Source: Dermacentor variabilis
Taxonomy: Eukaryota > Arthropoda > Arachnida > Ixodida > Ixodidae
NCBI RefSeq assembly: GCF_050947875.1
Contig: NC_134573.1
Location: forward strand, 37,813,615-37,877,614
Direction: 5' to 3'
DNA length: 64,000 nt
This document shows, piece by piece, positions 1 to 10,797 of the stretch (positions within the stretch are counted from its first letter, which is position 1; each line of letters starts with the position of its first letter). Below the pieces are notes generated by a model that made no database searches, was not told the DNA's origin, and saw only the letters and a list, made by a program, of their open reading frames with translations. A program made the translations under genes and the position numbers.

Positions 1-156
1 CGCCAAGTGGCCACGGAACTGACACTCCAACTGCTCAGCGATGAGGAGCCTTCAGACTTTGACGGCTCTGAAAAGGGACGTGAGGTGGTGCTGATATATC
101 TGTTGTGGTGCAGCACAGACATTCTCCTAAAAAAATTTCTGCCGGCGATTGAATGA
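1..156 (+). CDS. Partial ORF of unknown identity, cut by the window edge
   Basis: Frame 1 is open from the first base to a TGA at 154-156 (51 codons), with an acidic patch (LLSDEEPSDFDGS) near residues 11-23. An AATAAA lies about 60 bases after the stop (near 213). This could be the 3' end of a host exon or of a transposase, but I recognise no family. Because the 5' side is missing, neither start nor coding status can be judged; an open stretch of this length can occur by chance. Confidence 0.2.
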   Translation, partial: RQVATELTLQLLSDEEPSDFDGSEKGREVVLIYLLWCSTDILLKKFLPAIE

Positions 157-430
157 CAAGGTGTTTGACCAAGACAACAAGGCTAAAAAGCGGAAGCTGT
201 AAACTCTAACGAATAAAGGAATAGAATGCCGGTGCCCATAGAAAACACCTGTCTCTCTATTTTCTATTTCTGCCTAATTTTATTCAGAATACTACACGCG
301 TAGCCGAAAAACAAGTCAGCCAAGCGCACAACTATTATGTGGACTTGTGCTGAAGCGTTCCTACGCATCCGCCGGAGCCAGCACCACCCGGCTGACGTCA
401 CGGAGGCAGTCCCTCGGCCTTCAGCCAGTC

Positions 431-1020
431 TAGGTGGCGTTGGGCGACAGCACTGCAGCAATGGAGACGGGTAGGGGGGGGGAGCGGGAAAGAGCGTGGC
501 GATGGCGCCTGTCCACGTGCCGTGAGCTTCTGTGTACCAGGCGAGATAGGGCCACCCTGCTGCGACTCCGGACTGGCTGCATATGGATAGCAGCTGAACT
601 TCACGCCAAAGGCCGACGGGCCTCCCCCTCCTGCCGACGATGCGGCGATCCCGCGACCGTAGAACACCTCCTATGCGCATGCCCAGCCCTAGCACAGGAA
701 CGTTCGAGGGTCACCCGAGCCTATAGACTGCAGGGCCTTCCTGCTGGCTCACTCTCTGACCTGCTGTTCCCACCCCGCTACCATCTCCCGGCACTACACA
801 GCCCTGTGGAGTTCATGGAGGCGGGCGGGATAGCAGCATACCATTGAGCACAGCTGTCTCTGCCGGTCCCTGCCTCGTCTGCTGCCATGTGCGGACGAGC
901 CCCCTTAACCATCTCACAGCTCTTTCCTCTTTACCTCCTACTCCTCCTCTCCCCAATGATGCTGCGCCGCGCTCCCTGATGGGCTGCAGAATTTAAGCGT
1001 CTCTATCCTCCTTTATAATC
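431..1020 (+). pseudogene. 3' end of an I-like (EN-RT-RNaseH) LINE
   Basis: An open frame from 434 to 847 encodes the C-terminal tail seen in I-clade LINEs: a run like LLRLRTGCIWIAAEL followed by a CCHC-type knuckle, CRRCGDPATVEHLLCAC, then a short arginine- and proline-rich end. The frame is closed by TAG just upstream (431-433), so endonuclease, reverse transcriptase and RNase H are absent and the piece is 5' truncated. The pyrimidine-rich sequence after the stop (848-1020) is probably its 3' UTR and runs into a TA microsatellite that may have grown from its tail. The knuckle pattern supports the clade; the family is unknown. Confidence 0.6.
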
Positions 1021-1021
1021 A

Positions 1022-1141
<120 letters not shown>

Positions 1142-1143
1142 AT

Positions 1144-1562
1144 TGTCACGTGGTAGTGACGTTCAAGAACACAGTAGCAGTACTGTGAAAGACAAAACTA
1201 GCTTTTATTGGGCAAACCTGTGCCCACAAGACAGGCTACACTTAAAGCACAACGAAAGCTGCGAACACAGTCGGCGATCGCCGAAAATCTGATCAGCGGG
1301 TCAAGCACGTCGGCTTTTATAGATCAGTCGTCGAATGTTCCAGATTAACCGATGGGACCCGCGTGTCTTCCACAAAGTTCTATACCATTCGTGTCACGCA
1401 ATGAAATCTGATAACACAAGGTTCGGCGACAACAGACAGGCGGATAGAAGCATCGATAACTTTCCAGAAACTTCGGATGCATGCAGGCGCGTCCCGCGCT
1501 GTGCGATAACATTTGTTAGGCGGCGAAACGTGGTCGCCCGATAAAGATAAGTACACGTGTCA
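1144..1562 (-). repeat. 3' LTR of Gypsy copy 1
   Basis: A 419-bp block bounded by TG...CA. Read on the minus strand it begins TGACACGTGTAC and ends CCACGTGACA, so the ends form short inverted repeats. It directly follows the polypurine tract, as a 3' LTR should. No matching second LTR is present in the window. The boundaries are inferred from the TG/CA ends and the tract, not from LTR-LTR alignment. Confidence 0.8.
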
Positions 1563-1580
1563 GTACCCCCCTCTTAAAGA
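1563..1580 (-). other. Polypurine tract of Gypsy copy 1
   Basis: On the minus strand the sequence immediately upstream of the LTR reads CTTTAAGAGGGGGGTAC, a purine run of the kind that primes plus-strand synthesis. It sets the LTR edge at 1562. Confidence 0.8.
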
Positions 1581-1661
1581 GCATCGACCCGATGCTGCAT
1601 ACAAATGAATGTAATAAAGAAAACACCCGTAGCAAAGAAAACAACAAAATAACGAAGTTCG

Positions 1662-4600
1662 TCAGCGTGCGTAAAAGGGTTTCAGACGCACCACGTGGAC
1701 CACTTCAGATCGTGCGCGGCGCCGCTGTGAATGCGAAATTCCGTCAGGCACGACCTCATAGTCCAGTACGCCAATACGTCGAATGACCTTGTAGGGTCCG
1801 AAATAGCGGCGCAATAGTTTCTCACTCAGTCCTCGTCGGCGTATCGGGGTCCAAACCCAAACACTGTCGCCGGGCTGGTACTCGACGAAGCGTCGTCGGA
1901 GGTTGTAGTGTCGGCTGTCGGTCCTCTGTTAGTTCTTGATCCGTAGGCGGGCGAGCTGTCGGGCTTCTTCGGCGCGCTGGAGATAGCTGGCGACGTCAAC
2001 GTTCTCTTCGTCAGTGACGTGGGGCAGCATGGCGTCGAGCGTCGTCGTCGGGTTCCTGCCGTAAACCAGCTTAAACGGCGTGATCTGTGTTGTTTCTTGC
2101 ACCGCCGTGTCGTAAGCGAAGGTTACATACGTCAGGACCGCGTCCCACGCCTTGTGCTCGACGTCGACGTACATTGCTAACATGTCGGCGAGAGTCTTCT
2201 TCAGGCTTTCCGTGAGACCATTCGCCTGCGGATGGTAGGCAGTTGTCCTCCTGTGGCTTGTCTGGCTGTGCTGCAGAATGGCTTGGATGAGCTCTGCTGT
2301 AAAAGCTGTTCCTCTGTCGGTGATGAGGACTTCTGGGGCACCATGTCGCAGCAGGATGTTCTGGACGAAAAATTTCGCCACTTCGGCTGCGCTGCCTTTT
2401 GGTAGAGCTTTAGTTTCAGCAAAACGGGTAAGATAGTCCGTCGCCATGACGATCCACTTATTCCCGGATGTTGACATCGGAAACGGCCCCAACAAATCCA
2501 TCCCAATCTGCTGGAATGATCGGCGAGGAGGTTCGATCGGCTGTAGTAATCCTGCTGGCCTTGTCGTTGGTGTCTTGCGTCGCTGACACTCTCGGTATGT
2601 CTTCACGTATTGGGCGACGTCAGCCGTCAGACGCGGCCAGTAATACCTTTCCTGTATTCTCGACAGCGTCCGGGAGAATCCGAGGTGCCCAGCGGTTGGA
2701 TCATCGTGTAGGGCGTGCAGTATTTCTGGACGCAGCGCTGACGGTACAACAAGAAGGTAGCTGGCGCGGACTGGTGAGAAGTTCTTCTTCACGAGCAGGT
2801 TGTTTTGTAGCGTGAACGAAGACAATCCACGCTTAAATGCCCTAGGGACAACGTCGGTGTGCCCTTCCAAATACTCGACTAGGGCTTTTAGCTCCGGGTC
2901 TCCTCGTTGCTGTTCGGCGAAGTCTTCCGCGCTTATTATTCCAAGGAAGGCGTCGTCATCCTCGTCATCTTGCGGCGGCGGGTCAATGGGGGCGCGTGAT
3001 AGGCAATCAGCATCTGAGTGTTTTCGTCCAGACTTGTATGTTACAGTGATGTCGTATTCTTGTAGTCTGAGGCTCCACCGTGCCAACCGTCCTGAAGGGT
3101 CCTTTAAGTTAGCTAGCCAACACAACGCGTGATGGTCGCTGACCACTTTGAATGGCCTGCCATATAGGTAAGGGCGAAATTTCGCTGTAGCCCAAACGAT
3201 GGCGAGGCATTCCTTTTCGGTTGTACAATAATTGCCCTCCGCTTTTGACAACGAGCGGCTAGCGTAAGCTATTACGTGTTCATGTCCACCTTTTCTCTGG
3301 ACTAGGACGGCACCGAGGCCTAGGCTACTGGCGTCAGTGTGGATTTCGGTATCGGCGTGCTCGTCGAAGTGCGCAAGTATGGGCGGCGACTGCATGCGTC
3401 GTTTTAGTTCTTGAAATGCATCGGCCTGTGGCGTTTCCCACTTGAACTCGACGCCACATTTAGTTAGCTGTGTCAGCGGCTCAGCGATGCGTGAAAAGTC
3501 CTTGACAAATCGCCTGTAGTAGGCACACATGCCAAGAAATCTACGCACTGCCTTCTTGTCGGTAGGCTGCGGGAACTTTGCGATGGCAGCTGTCTTCTGC
3601 GGGTCAGGGCGGACTCCAGACTTGCTGATGACGTGGCCTAGGAACAGAAGCTCATCGTAAGCGAAGCGGCACTTTTCTGGCTTCAGAGTGAGCCCTGATG
3701 ACTTGATGGCCTCTAGTACTGTGGCAAGCCGCCTAAGGTGATCGTCAAAATTTCCGGCGAATACAACGACGTCATGCAAGTAAACGAGACAGGTCTGCCA
3801 TTTGAATCCTGCTAAAACCGTGTCCATCACGCGCTGGAACGTTGCAGGCGCTGAGCACAGTCCAAATGGCATAACCTTGAACTCGTAGAGGCCGTCTGGG
3901 GTGATGAAGGCGGTCTTTTCGCGATCTCTTTCGTCGACTTCTATTTGCCAATAGCCAGACTTGAGGTCCATCGAGGAGAAGTATTTAGCGTTGCAGAGCC
4001 GATCCAATGCGTCGTCTATCCGTGGGAGGGGGTATACGTCCTTCGTGATCTGGTTCAGACGATGATAATCGACGCAGAAACGTAGGGTTCCGTCCTTTTT
4101 CTTCACCAGGACAACAGGGGATGCCCACGGGCTTTTCGACGGCTGGATGATGTCGTCGCGCAGCATTTCGTCGACTTGTTCTCTTATAGCTTCGCGTTCT
4201 CGCGGCGAAACTCGGTAAGGGCTCTGGCGGAGTGGTCGAGCGTACTCCTCGGTGATTATGCGATGCTTGGCGACTGGTGTTTTTCGAATCCTCGTTGTCG
4301 TCGAAAAGCAGCCTTTGTATCGACGGAGCAGACTTCTGAGCTGCTGCTGCTTAATCACGGGGAGACTTGGATTAATGTCGTAGTCTGGTTCGGGAACCAT
4401 GGTCGTCGGGGTAGGTGCGGCGGAATCAGAGAGGACAAGCGCATTACTGGTTTCCAGAATTTCCTCGATGTGCGCGATCGTCGTGCCCTTGTTGATGTGC
4501 TTGAACTCCTGTCTTAAGTTTGTCAGGAACACTTCAGTTTTCCCTCCATGCAGTCGAGCAATCCCTCTTGCGACGCAAATTTCACGGTCTAGCAGTAGAC

Positions 4601-5102
4601 GTTGGTCGCTTTCGATGACACCTTCTACGTCAGCGGGTATTTCGGTGCCGACCGAAATAACAATGCTCGAGCGAGGCGGGATGCTCACTTGATCTTCGAG
4701 CCCACTCAAGGCGTGGTGACTACGAGGGCTCTCCGGCGGTATCGCTTTATCTTCCGACAGCGTTATTGACTTCGACTTCAGATCGATGATTGCGCCGTGT
4801 TGGTTCAGGAAGTCCGTACCGAGAATGACGTCTCGTGAACACTGTTGGAGGATAACGAAGGTGGCAGGGTAAGTCCGGTCATGAATGGTTATTCTTGCCG
4901 TGCAAATTCCAGTCGGCGTAATCAGGTGTCCTCCAGCGGTGCGAATTTGAGGGCCTTCCCATGCAGTCTTAACCTTCCTCAACTGGGCGGCGATGTGTCC
5001 ACTCATTACGGAGTAATCGGCGCTTGTGTCCACTAAGGCGGTAACTGCACGTCGAGGTCGGTGGTTCTTTGTCTGGCGTTGCAGTTGGGTCTTGGCGTCG
5101 GA
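1662..5102 (-). pseudogene. Gypsy pol polyprotein (protease, RT, RNase H, integrase), with defects
   Basis: The main open frame (5033-1929) has protease motif LVDTSADYSV at its start, RT with [20 protein letters not shown] and GYWQIEVDE, RNase H with TDASSLGLGAVLVQ, and integrase with D, D and E in GMDLLG, ITDRGT and GLTES. Three lesions stand out. The RT box reads YLHD instead of YLDD (His codon 3774-3776, residue about 420). The last zinc-finger segment reads KTYRECQ, where Cys is expected in place of Tyr (codon 2595-2597). A TAA at 1929-1931 interrupts the integrase tail, which continues in the same frame (YNLRRRFVEYQPGDSVWVW) to a TGA at 1662-1664. The 5' limit is the first in-frame stop, so the protein start is uncertain; a frame change from gag is likely. 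Confidence 0.88.
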
Positions 5103-5307
5103 TCACGGCTGCGTCGTGTTGAACTGAAGCTTGAACGTCGCGTCGTCAAGTCGTCTTTCGTTGGTGTAGTCTTGGCTTCCTGACTTCGTCGGGACGGCGG
5201 CGGGTCGTTATTATGTCGTCGGGATGGTCTCTTCGTCGTCTTCGTCGGCGACGGAGGATCTTCGTCAGTTCGACGAACAGCAACCGCACCTCCATCGGTT
5301 GCTGCTT

Positions 5308-6291
5308 TTAGTTTTCCGGATATGGGCTCGTAGAGCGGCCCCGGGCTGGGCCAGTGTATGGTAGGCGCTGCGGCGAAAGGTAGCGGCCTGGTGACTGTGA
5401 ACGGGACGGCCGTCGAGGGCTCCATTGAGTAGCGGCGAGGTAATCGGCGATGTCACGTGGGCGCTCGCCAAGCTGTGGACGCGGCGCGTTGACGGCGAAC
5501 CCTCTCAGTCCCAAGTCGCGGTATGGGCATCGGCGGTACACATGGCCGGCTTCTCCGCAGTGATAGCAGAGCGGGCGGTGGTCGGGGGCTCGCCAAATGT
5601 CCGTCTTCCTCGCGTATGTGTGGTGGGCGACGGGTGGGCGCGCTGGTGGCGGCGGCGGCGGACGACGGAGTTGCGGCGTTATAGGGCCCTGGCGCTGTCG
5701 CGGAGGGGTGCCTTGACGCCGTGCGACGGCGGCGTAGGTCATCGCTTCCGGCTGGCGCTGTGGTGATTCTGGTTGCACCTCAGGAACTCCAAGCGATCGG
5801 TGCACCTCTTCTTTCACGATGTCGGTGATCGAGGCCACTTGAGGCTGCGACGAAGGCAAGACCTTGCGCAGTTCTTCGCGCACAATGGCCCTGATGGTCT
5901 CGCGCAGATCGTCCGTGGCCAGTGATTGAATTCCTGCGTAGTGGGTAGAGCTTGTACGGCGGTTGAATTGCTGGTTCCGCATTTCGAGTGTCTTCTCGAT
6001 ACTGGTGGCCTCGCGAAGGAACTCTTCTACGGTCTTCGGTGGGCTTCGTATCATTGCGCCGAAAAGTTCTTCCTTCACACCACGCATGAGAAGGCGGACT
6101 TTCTTCTCCTCGGGCATATCCGGGTCAGCGGGACGGAACAGACGGTTCATTTCTTCCGTGAAGATGGCAACGTTCTCGTTGGCTAGCTGCACTCGGGCGT
6201 CCAGCATGGCTTCGGCCCTTTCCTTGCAAACGACGCTCGTAAAGGTGCGCAGGAAGCCGCTACGGAACAGGTCCCACGTTGTCAAGGGTGA
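5308..6291 (-). pseudogene. Gypsy gag, N-terminally truncated
   Basis: The frame begins inside a retrotransposon gag domain (WDLFRSGFLRTF, then RVQLANENVAIFTEEMNRLF) and continues to a CCHC nucleic-acid-binding knuckle, CYHCGEAGHVYRRC, near residues 238-251, followed by an arginine/serine-rich end. The ATG at 6285 is not the original start, because gag homology is cut by the junction at 6292. About 0.2 kb of very basic sequence (an Arg run) in the gag frame lies between the gag stop and pol. CCHC plus position before pol makes gag secure. Confidence 0.85.
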
Positions 6292-6326
6292 CCGCAGGCG
6301 TCACGAAGGCGTCGTGACGCCTGCGG
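6292..6326. repeat. Perfect 15-bp inverted repeat at the Gypsy/satellite junction
   Basis: CCGCAGGCGTCACGA (6292-6306) and its exact reverse complement (6312-6326) flank a 5-base spacer. The right arm belongs to the satellite unit (it recurs near 6783-6796); the left arm is an inverted copy touching gag. Confidence 0.9.
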
Positions 6327-6442
6327 CAAAAAAAGACGTTCCACGTCCGCCGCCAAGATCTGTGAGTGGTGGCGCTGGCTAACACTCCCAGGGTTCTACT
6401 AGGACACATAAAATACCCAAGAAAAGTGGATGGGAAAACGAC

Positions 6443-6514
6443 GCCGCGGTAGCTCAATTGGTAGAGCATCGCACGCGAAATGCGAAGGTTGTGGGTTCGG
6501 TTCCCACCGGCGGC
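6443..6514 (+). repeat. tRNA-like fold, satellite unit 1
   Basis: It folds as a cloverleaf: acceptor GCCGCGG/CGGCGGC with one G-G mismatch, D stem GCTC/GAGC, anticodon stem TCGCA/TGCGA, T stem GTGGG/CCCAC. The anticodon loop CGCGAAA lacks U33, giving a formal CGA anticodon, but the fold has a short variable loop, unlike class II tRNA-Ser. The T loop TTCGGTT departs from TTCRANY. Best read as a tRNA-derived repeat, not a working tRNA. A and B box-like segments might still recruit Pol III. Confidence 0.7.
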
Positions 6515-6911
6515 AAGTTGTTTTTTCATCCACTTTAATTTCCATTAGTTTATCGTTTCTTTATTTCATTTATTAAGCACAAGTAATTTCCCCTATGTTG
6601 TCCTTGGTGTCAGTGTTTGTTGGCTTCCTATGATATGACTAATAAAAATCGGGCCCCTCGGTTAACCCCCTTTCTTCTCGTTCATTACATAACGAGGGTC
6701 TCGAATCCGGCAACATTGATGCCTTCAGGTAGCATATGTGGGTTCATTGACCAGTTGCCTTCACCCTAAAGGATCACGTTCTCGTGACGCCTGCGGCAAA
6801 AAAGACGTTCCACGTCCGCCGCCAAGGTCTGTGAGTGGTGGCACTGGCTAACACTCCCAGGGTTCTACTAGGACACATAAAATACCCAAGAAAAGTGGAT
6901 GGGAAAACGAC

Positions 6912-6983
6912 GCCGCGGTAGCTCAATTGGTAGAGCATCGCACGCGAAATGCGAAGGTTGTGGGTTCGGTTCCCACCTGCGGC
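6912..6983 (+). repeat. tRNA-like fold, satellite unit 2
   Basis: Same cloverleaf as the first unit; the 3' acceptor reads CTGCGGC, turning the G-G mismatch into a G-T wobble. Loop oddities are the same, so again tRNA-derived and probably not a decoding tRNA. Confidence 0.7.
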
Positions 6984-7105
6984 AAGTTGTTTTTTCCTCC
7001 ACTTTAATTTCCATTACTTTATCGTTTCTTTATTTCATTTTTTAAGCAGAAGTAATTTCCCCTATGTTGTCCTTGGTGTCAGTGTTTGTTGGCTTCTTAT
7101 GATAT

Positions 7106-7107
<2 letters not shown>

Positions 7108-7156
<49 letters not shown>
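7108..7156. repeat. (TA)n microsatellite
   Basis: TA run that ends the second satellite unit. Confidence 0.95.
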
Positions 7157-7159
<3 letters not shown>

Positions 7160-7639
7160 CGTTCAGAAAGCTGATCTGGGCCACAGCTCCCACCCCCCGC
7201 AAGAATCAAAATTTTCCGCCTATGCAATGAACACATATGCGCCGGAGTCAACTGACAGTGCAACATTCCTAGCCGCCACTCTAACTTCGTTACTACTGTG
7301 ACCAGGCTCACGTAACTAATCAGACACAAAAAAATATGACTAAGTAAAACATCGCCATCACCACTTATCCGTCCAAATCACCGACGCCTTCTAAACATAT
7401 ATGCTCTCTTCAAGGGCATGTACCTATACGCGGTGTTTCGCAGACCCTTCCAAGGTGTGCAATCTTTTTTGCAGGCTAGGCATCGACATTTGCGAAAGGG
7501 GCAATTTACGGAGGCCTGTGCCAATGCGCAATGGAAACAGTACGTTGCCTCAGCTTGCCGAGTGTTTCTATTCACTGCCCTTTTATCTTTGCTGTGGCTT
7601 AGCGGCTTAGCGGGTTAATTGGGGGGGATTGCTGGACAT
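7157..7639. other. Spacer with no recognised gene
   Basis: Only short overlapping ORFs on both strands and no motif I recognise. Confidence 0.5.
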
Positions 7640-8025
7640 GGTTCAGATCGTTGGGTTGCTGAAGGTGAATCTCCCTTTCTTCGTGGCACGCAAGCTCACC
7701 ACACTTGGCAAGCTCATAGGCTGTTTGGAAAGTCGGGGTGATCTTCTTGAGAGGTTTGGCTTTGCGCCACCTCGTCCGGCAACGAAACGATCTCGCGAAG
7801 TGTCATCCAAGAATTGCGCCACGAGGCGGCCAAGCATTTCGGCTATAATGAATATGCTGCAACCGGTTCGTTTTCCTGCTACGACCGACGGTTGAACCGG
7901 AATATTTCCGCGATCACCGTGGGCTTTGGTGAGCAGTGCCCTTTCATAACCATGACGATCTCGTCGTACTTCTTTGATTCAGGCTTGGATGGGGCCAACA
8001 AAGTCTTCAGCGTGCGGTAGGCCTG
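7640..8025 (-). pseudogene. Gypsy gag fragment (K02A2.6-like type)
   Basis: Read on the minus strand, the segment gives LLAPSKPESKKYDEIVMVMK, then SPKPTVIAEIFRFNRRS, then after frame changes TLREIVSLPDE, LDDTSRDRFVAG and FQTAYELAKCGELAC. This order (alpha-helical gag core with PSVIVERFRFNSR-like and LRDRLVCG-like blocks) is typical of the gag upstream of K02A2.6-like Gypsy polyproteins. Several frameshifts and a stop break it, and no pol follows, so it is an old isolated fragment. Confidence 0.55.
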
Positions 8026-9721
8026 TTTTACAACTGTGGTTACAAAAAATCAATAAATTCAAATAAAAGTCATAATAAGTCACAATAAAATTCGGAGTTT
8101 TAATGTAATTCAGAGTGCCTAGCATATTACAAGTTGCTGGAAGTGCTGCCCAGGCCGCAATAACACAAAGAAAGTAAAAGAAATATCTTTGACTGTGGTA
8201 CATAGCGAAACACAAATAAGTTACCTTTACTGAAACCTTCGTGACGTCTCCATAATATCACTTAAAGGCTCTAAAACTATTCTGCAACGTGATAAACGCC
8301 ACCGCTTTTACGCACATTACTTTTTTAAACTTTTTTTTAGTGCCTTGCGGCATGACCGCGTTGCCATGAGTTTGGACACTGGAAAAAAAAGGAAGAGCAC
8401 GACACGTAAGGACTCATGATCCTTCATTATTTCAATGTTTAAAATAAGCGCGAAGGTGCATAAATTAGCCCCGCTCATCTTTTTGCTAAACATTGTCCAC
8501 AGTTTGGTTTCGTTTCATCCAGCAGCAGCTCTAGCTTCGTCGCTGACACGCTGCTACGAAGAGCGGTGTGGACCTGCTTGACGTTTCCTCAAAATTTACT
8601 CGTAGGCAGAAAATTCCTGCGGCAGTTTTAGCGTTTCGAACCTACTTACGCAACCCTTGATAAGCTTCCTCACCTGCGTGCTGGTATTGTCCAGCAGCTG
8701 CAACGCGGCTTTTAGCTGTTGCATACATAATAAAAAGGAAGCCCTTCAGCAATTCTCCCCCCTCCGTCAGTATACTTTTATTGTTGCAATCATTTGATTT
8801 GAAATTTGTTTTGGAATTAAGCTTTCTGAATACTTTTCCTAGTAGTTAAATGCTTCGTAAACGAAATTTTGACATGCTCGCCAGCGGACAGTCTTCCAGC
8901 AGTAATTTAACACAGTCGGCCACTCATCGTCTGAAGAAAGAACAAAAACATTTCACGATTTCACGCACTGTGGGAATCGATGTATGCGAAGCACTTTGTA
9001 GGTATAGCTGGCTATCCATCATTGTCTGGGGTTCTGCAAAGGGTTACCAGATGTAGCCACGCGTTTGTGTAAATCAAGTAGTTGTGTGTGTCAAGACAGC
9101 AGCAAAGCAATGATGATCGTGGGACGGCTATGGCATGATTTCTACTGCGGTCATTCTACTCAATTTTATACTTGGTGATTGTTGGATCTGCATTGGTACT
9201 GAACGGGCGTTAACGAGAGAAGCACGAGTTGGGGGCGTGATGTGCGACTAGGCAATAATGGGCTGTGCAACAAAGACCGAGAATCGTGCTCTGAAACCTT
9301 TATTTGTTGAAAATTATTCAACGGCGATTTAATGCTATTCTATATACTCCCAAGTAAGTGAAATTCACGCGTTGCACTGTTTCTACCGAGCATAGATAGC
9401 GCGAGTAATATCGTTTGCCACCTTCTTATAAATGACAAAAAATACACAAAAAATGTAAATAAGCCCGTAAAGTATTCTTCCAACGCTTTATAGCAATTCG
9501 TACTCAAAACGAAGATTCGTTTTCAATAAAAGAAAATAATATCCCGTCCACACTCTGCTCTGGTACGTCAGTGTGGCGTCACGGATTCCAAAGGAAACAT
9601 TTTTTTTCGTACTTTTGCCAGCGCTTGCATAGTATAATATTCTCAAGGCTTCATAAGTATAGTCTTTGGTTCTGTTCCAGCGAAGAATAGCTCTTAGCCG
9701 ATAGCTATGCAAGCTTAGTTA

Positions 9722-9850
9722 TGAGTCGACTCACGCAGACGCAGAGTGACCTGTGAGTCTGGTTTCGAGTCAGCCCTGCTGAGGGGAGCTTTGGTGACTC
9801 TGAGTCCGAATGAACCGCAAGCAAACGAAATATTTCACGAGTGAGTTCCA
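9722..9850. repeat. Cluster of GAGTC/GACTC words
   Basis: Several GAGTC, GACTC and GTGAGT words recur in about 130 bases, starting with the palindromic GAGTCGACTC. It may be the subterminal part of a DNA transposon or a degenerate minisatellite. Confidence 0.45.
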
Positions 9851-9899
9851 CTTATTTAATCCAAACAAGACTTTACATATCGATAAGGAGTAACTAAAC

Positions 9900-9925
9900 A
9901 CTAGTATCCTAGTTAGGATACTAGT
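9900..9925. repeat. Perfect 10-bp hairpin
   Basis: ACTAGTATCC (9900-9909) and GGATACTAGT (9916-9925) are exact inverted copies around a 6-base loop. A third related word (AGTTATCCTAG) follows. Confidence 0.8.
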
Positions 9926-10053
9926 TATCCTAGCATATTAAATAGAGTCCAGTTGTAGCAGAATCATCCACAAGTAAAGCAGCGAAGTACCAATCATGAA
10001 GAGCCAGGCAAGGAGACACAACTTTTTTAATACCATTCACCACACGCTTACGC

Positions 10054-10790
10054 TTGCCAGAAGTATTCAAGCTATTACACTGGGAAGAACTCGGAGTGAC
10101 GGTCAGTGGAAAGAGAGAAAGAAAGCAGAAGTTTGAACGGATCGAAAAACGGAAAGGTTGGCCGGAGGAGCGCGTCTCTGGCCTGCTACTCCACACTGGT
10201 GCGAGGCGGAAGCGGAAAACCCTGGAAAGCAGAAGGGAATAGGGAATGCTCTGGGATGGCAGACTACTATGCGAAAAAATCTCAGTAACCACCGGTTTGC
10301 AGATGACATTGCCTTGTTGGGCAACGCTGCAGAGGAATCGCAAAAAATGATTAGGGGCCTTAGCTGGGAAAGTATAAGATTAGCATTGAAGTTTAATATC
10401 CAGATGATAAAGGTTATGTTAGATAGCTTCGCAACAGAGGAAGAACCCGTTATCGATAGTCAGCCTGCATAATCTGTGAAATAGGAGATTTATCTAGGTT
10501 AGTTATTCACACAGCACGCTAATCACTATAAAAAAATCCAGAAGAATAAGATTTAGTTGTAGCACATACGACAGGTATTAACAAAGCGTTACCGGCAGCT
10601 TACCGCCAAGGAAAAAGGTACAATCATCGCATTGTACTCGAATTGGCATATGAGGTCGCTGGCACGTTAACAAAGAAGCTTGAGAAGCTAAGGATGGCGC
10701 AACGAGCGACGGAACAAAAAAATGTTAAGCGTAGGATTAAGGATTGTGACCTCGACAGTGATTTTATTTGTGCGCTGATTGGCTTATGAC
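10054..10790 (+). pseudogene. RTE-clade LINE reverse transcriptase fragment
   Basis: Conceptual translation gives PEVFKLLHWEELGVTVSG, then HRFADDIALLGNAAEES, then KINLQKT-like sequence, and later RMAQRATEQKMLSVGLRIV. These match, in order, the RT palm (FADD box) and thumb of the RTE element at 26069-29047 (LQEVFRGLEWEELGIKVDG, LRFADDIALLSNSGDQ, RTTQRAMERRMMGVTL). Frame changes and stops make it a relic. Its 3' part may be the separate piece at 13330-13640 (inference). Confidence 0.75.
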
Positions 10791-10797
10791 ACTTTAA

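Larger units (their letters stand above)
1144..6291 (-). mobile_element. Gypsy-type LTR retrotransposon (copy 1), 5' truncated
   Basis: On the minus strand the order is gag (6291-5308), pol (5102-1662: protease, RT, RNase H, integrase), polypurine tract and 3' LTR (1562-1144). The 5' LTR, the leader and the N-terminus of gag are missing; at 6292 the element meets a palindromic junction and a tandem satellite. Protease-RT-RNaseH-integrase order is diagnostic of Ty3/Gypsy. It cannot be autonomous: the 5' LTR is gone, the RT catalytic box and an integrase zinc ligand are changed, and an in-frame TAA precedes the integrase tail. With one LTR, no target duplication can be scored. Confidence 0.9.
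6313..7109 (+). repeat. Tandem satellite, about 470-bp unit with a tRNA-like core
   Basis: Two units start at 6313 and 6783 and are nearly identical over their first 325 or so bases; the second stops at a TA microsatellite near 7108, so the array is 1.7 units. Each unit has a leader, a 72-nt tRNA-like fold, an AT-rich body and, in unit 1, a linker (6639-6782) with CCTCGGTTAACCCCC and AACGAGGGTCTCGAAT. Unit 1 interrupts the Gypsy gag. I recall very similar sequence as an abundant tick repeat, but cannot search for it here. Confidence 0.85.
8026..10053. other. AT-rich spacer, no gene recognised
   Basis: No family motif found on either strand. It contains a cluster of GAGTC/GACTC words (9722-9850) and a short perfect hairpin (9900-9925). 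A small minus-strand frame near 8590-8730 (MQQLKAALQLLDNTSTQ...) is unassigned. Confidence 0.5.

Noticed and set aside
6443..6514. Functional tRNA-Ser(CGA) gene
   Set aside because: No U33, atypical T loop, and no long variable arm as class II tRNA-Ser requires; it repeats inside a satellite unit.
7086..7301. 71-codon ORF with Ile-Tyr repeats
   Set aside because: Translation of the TA microsatellite.
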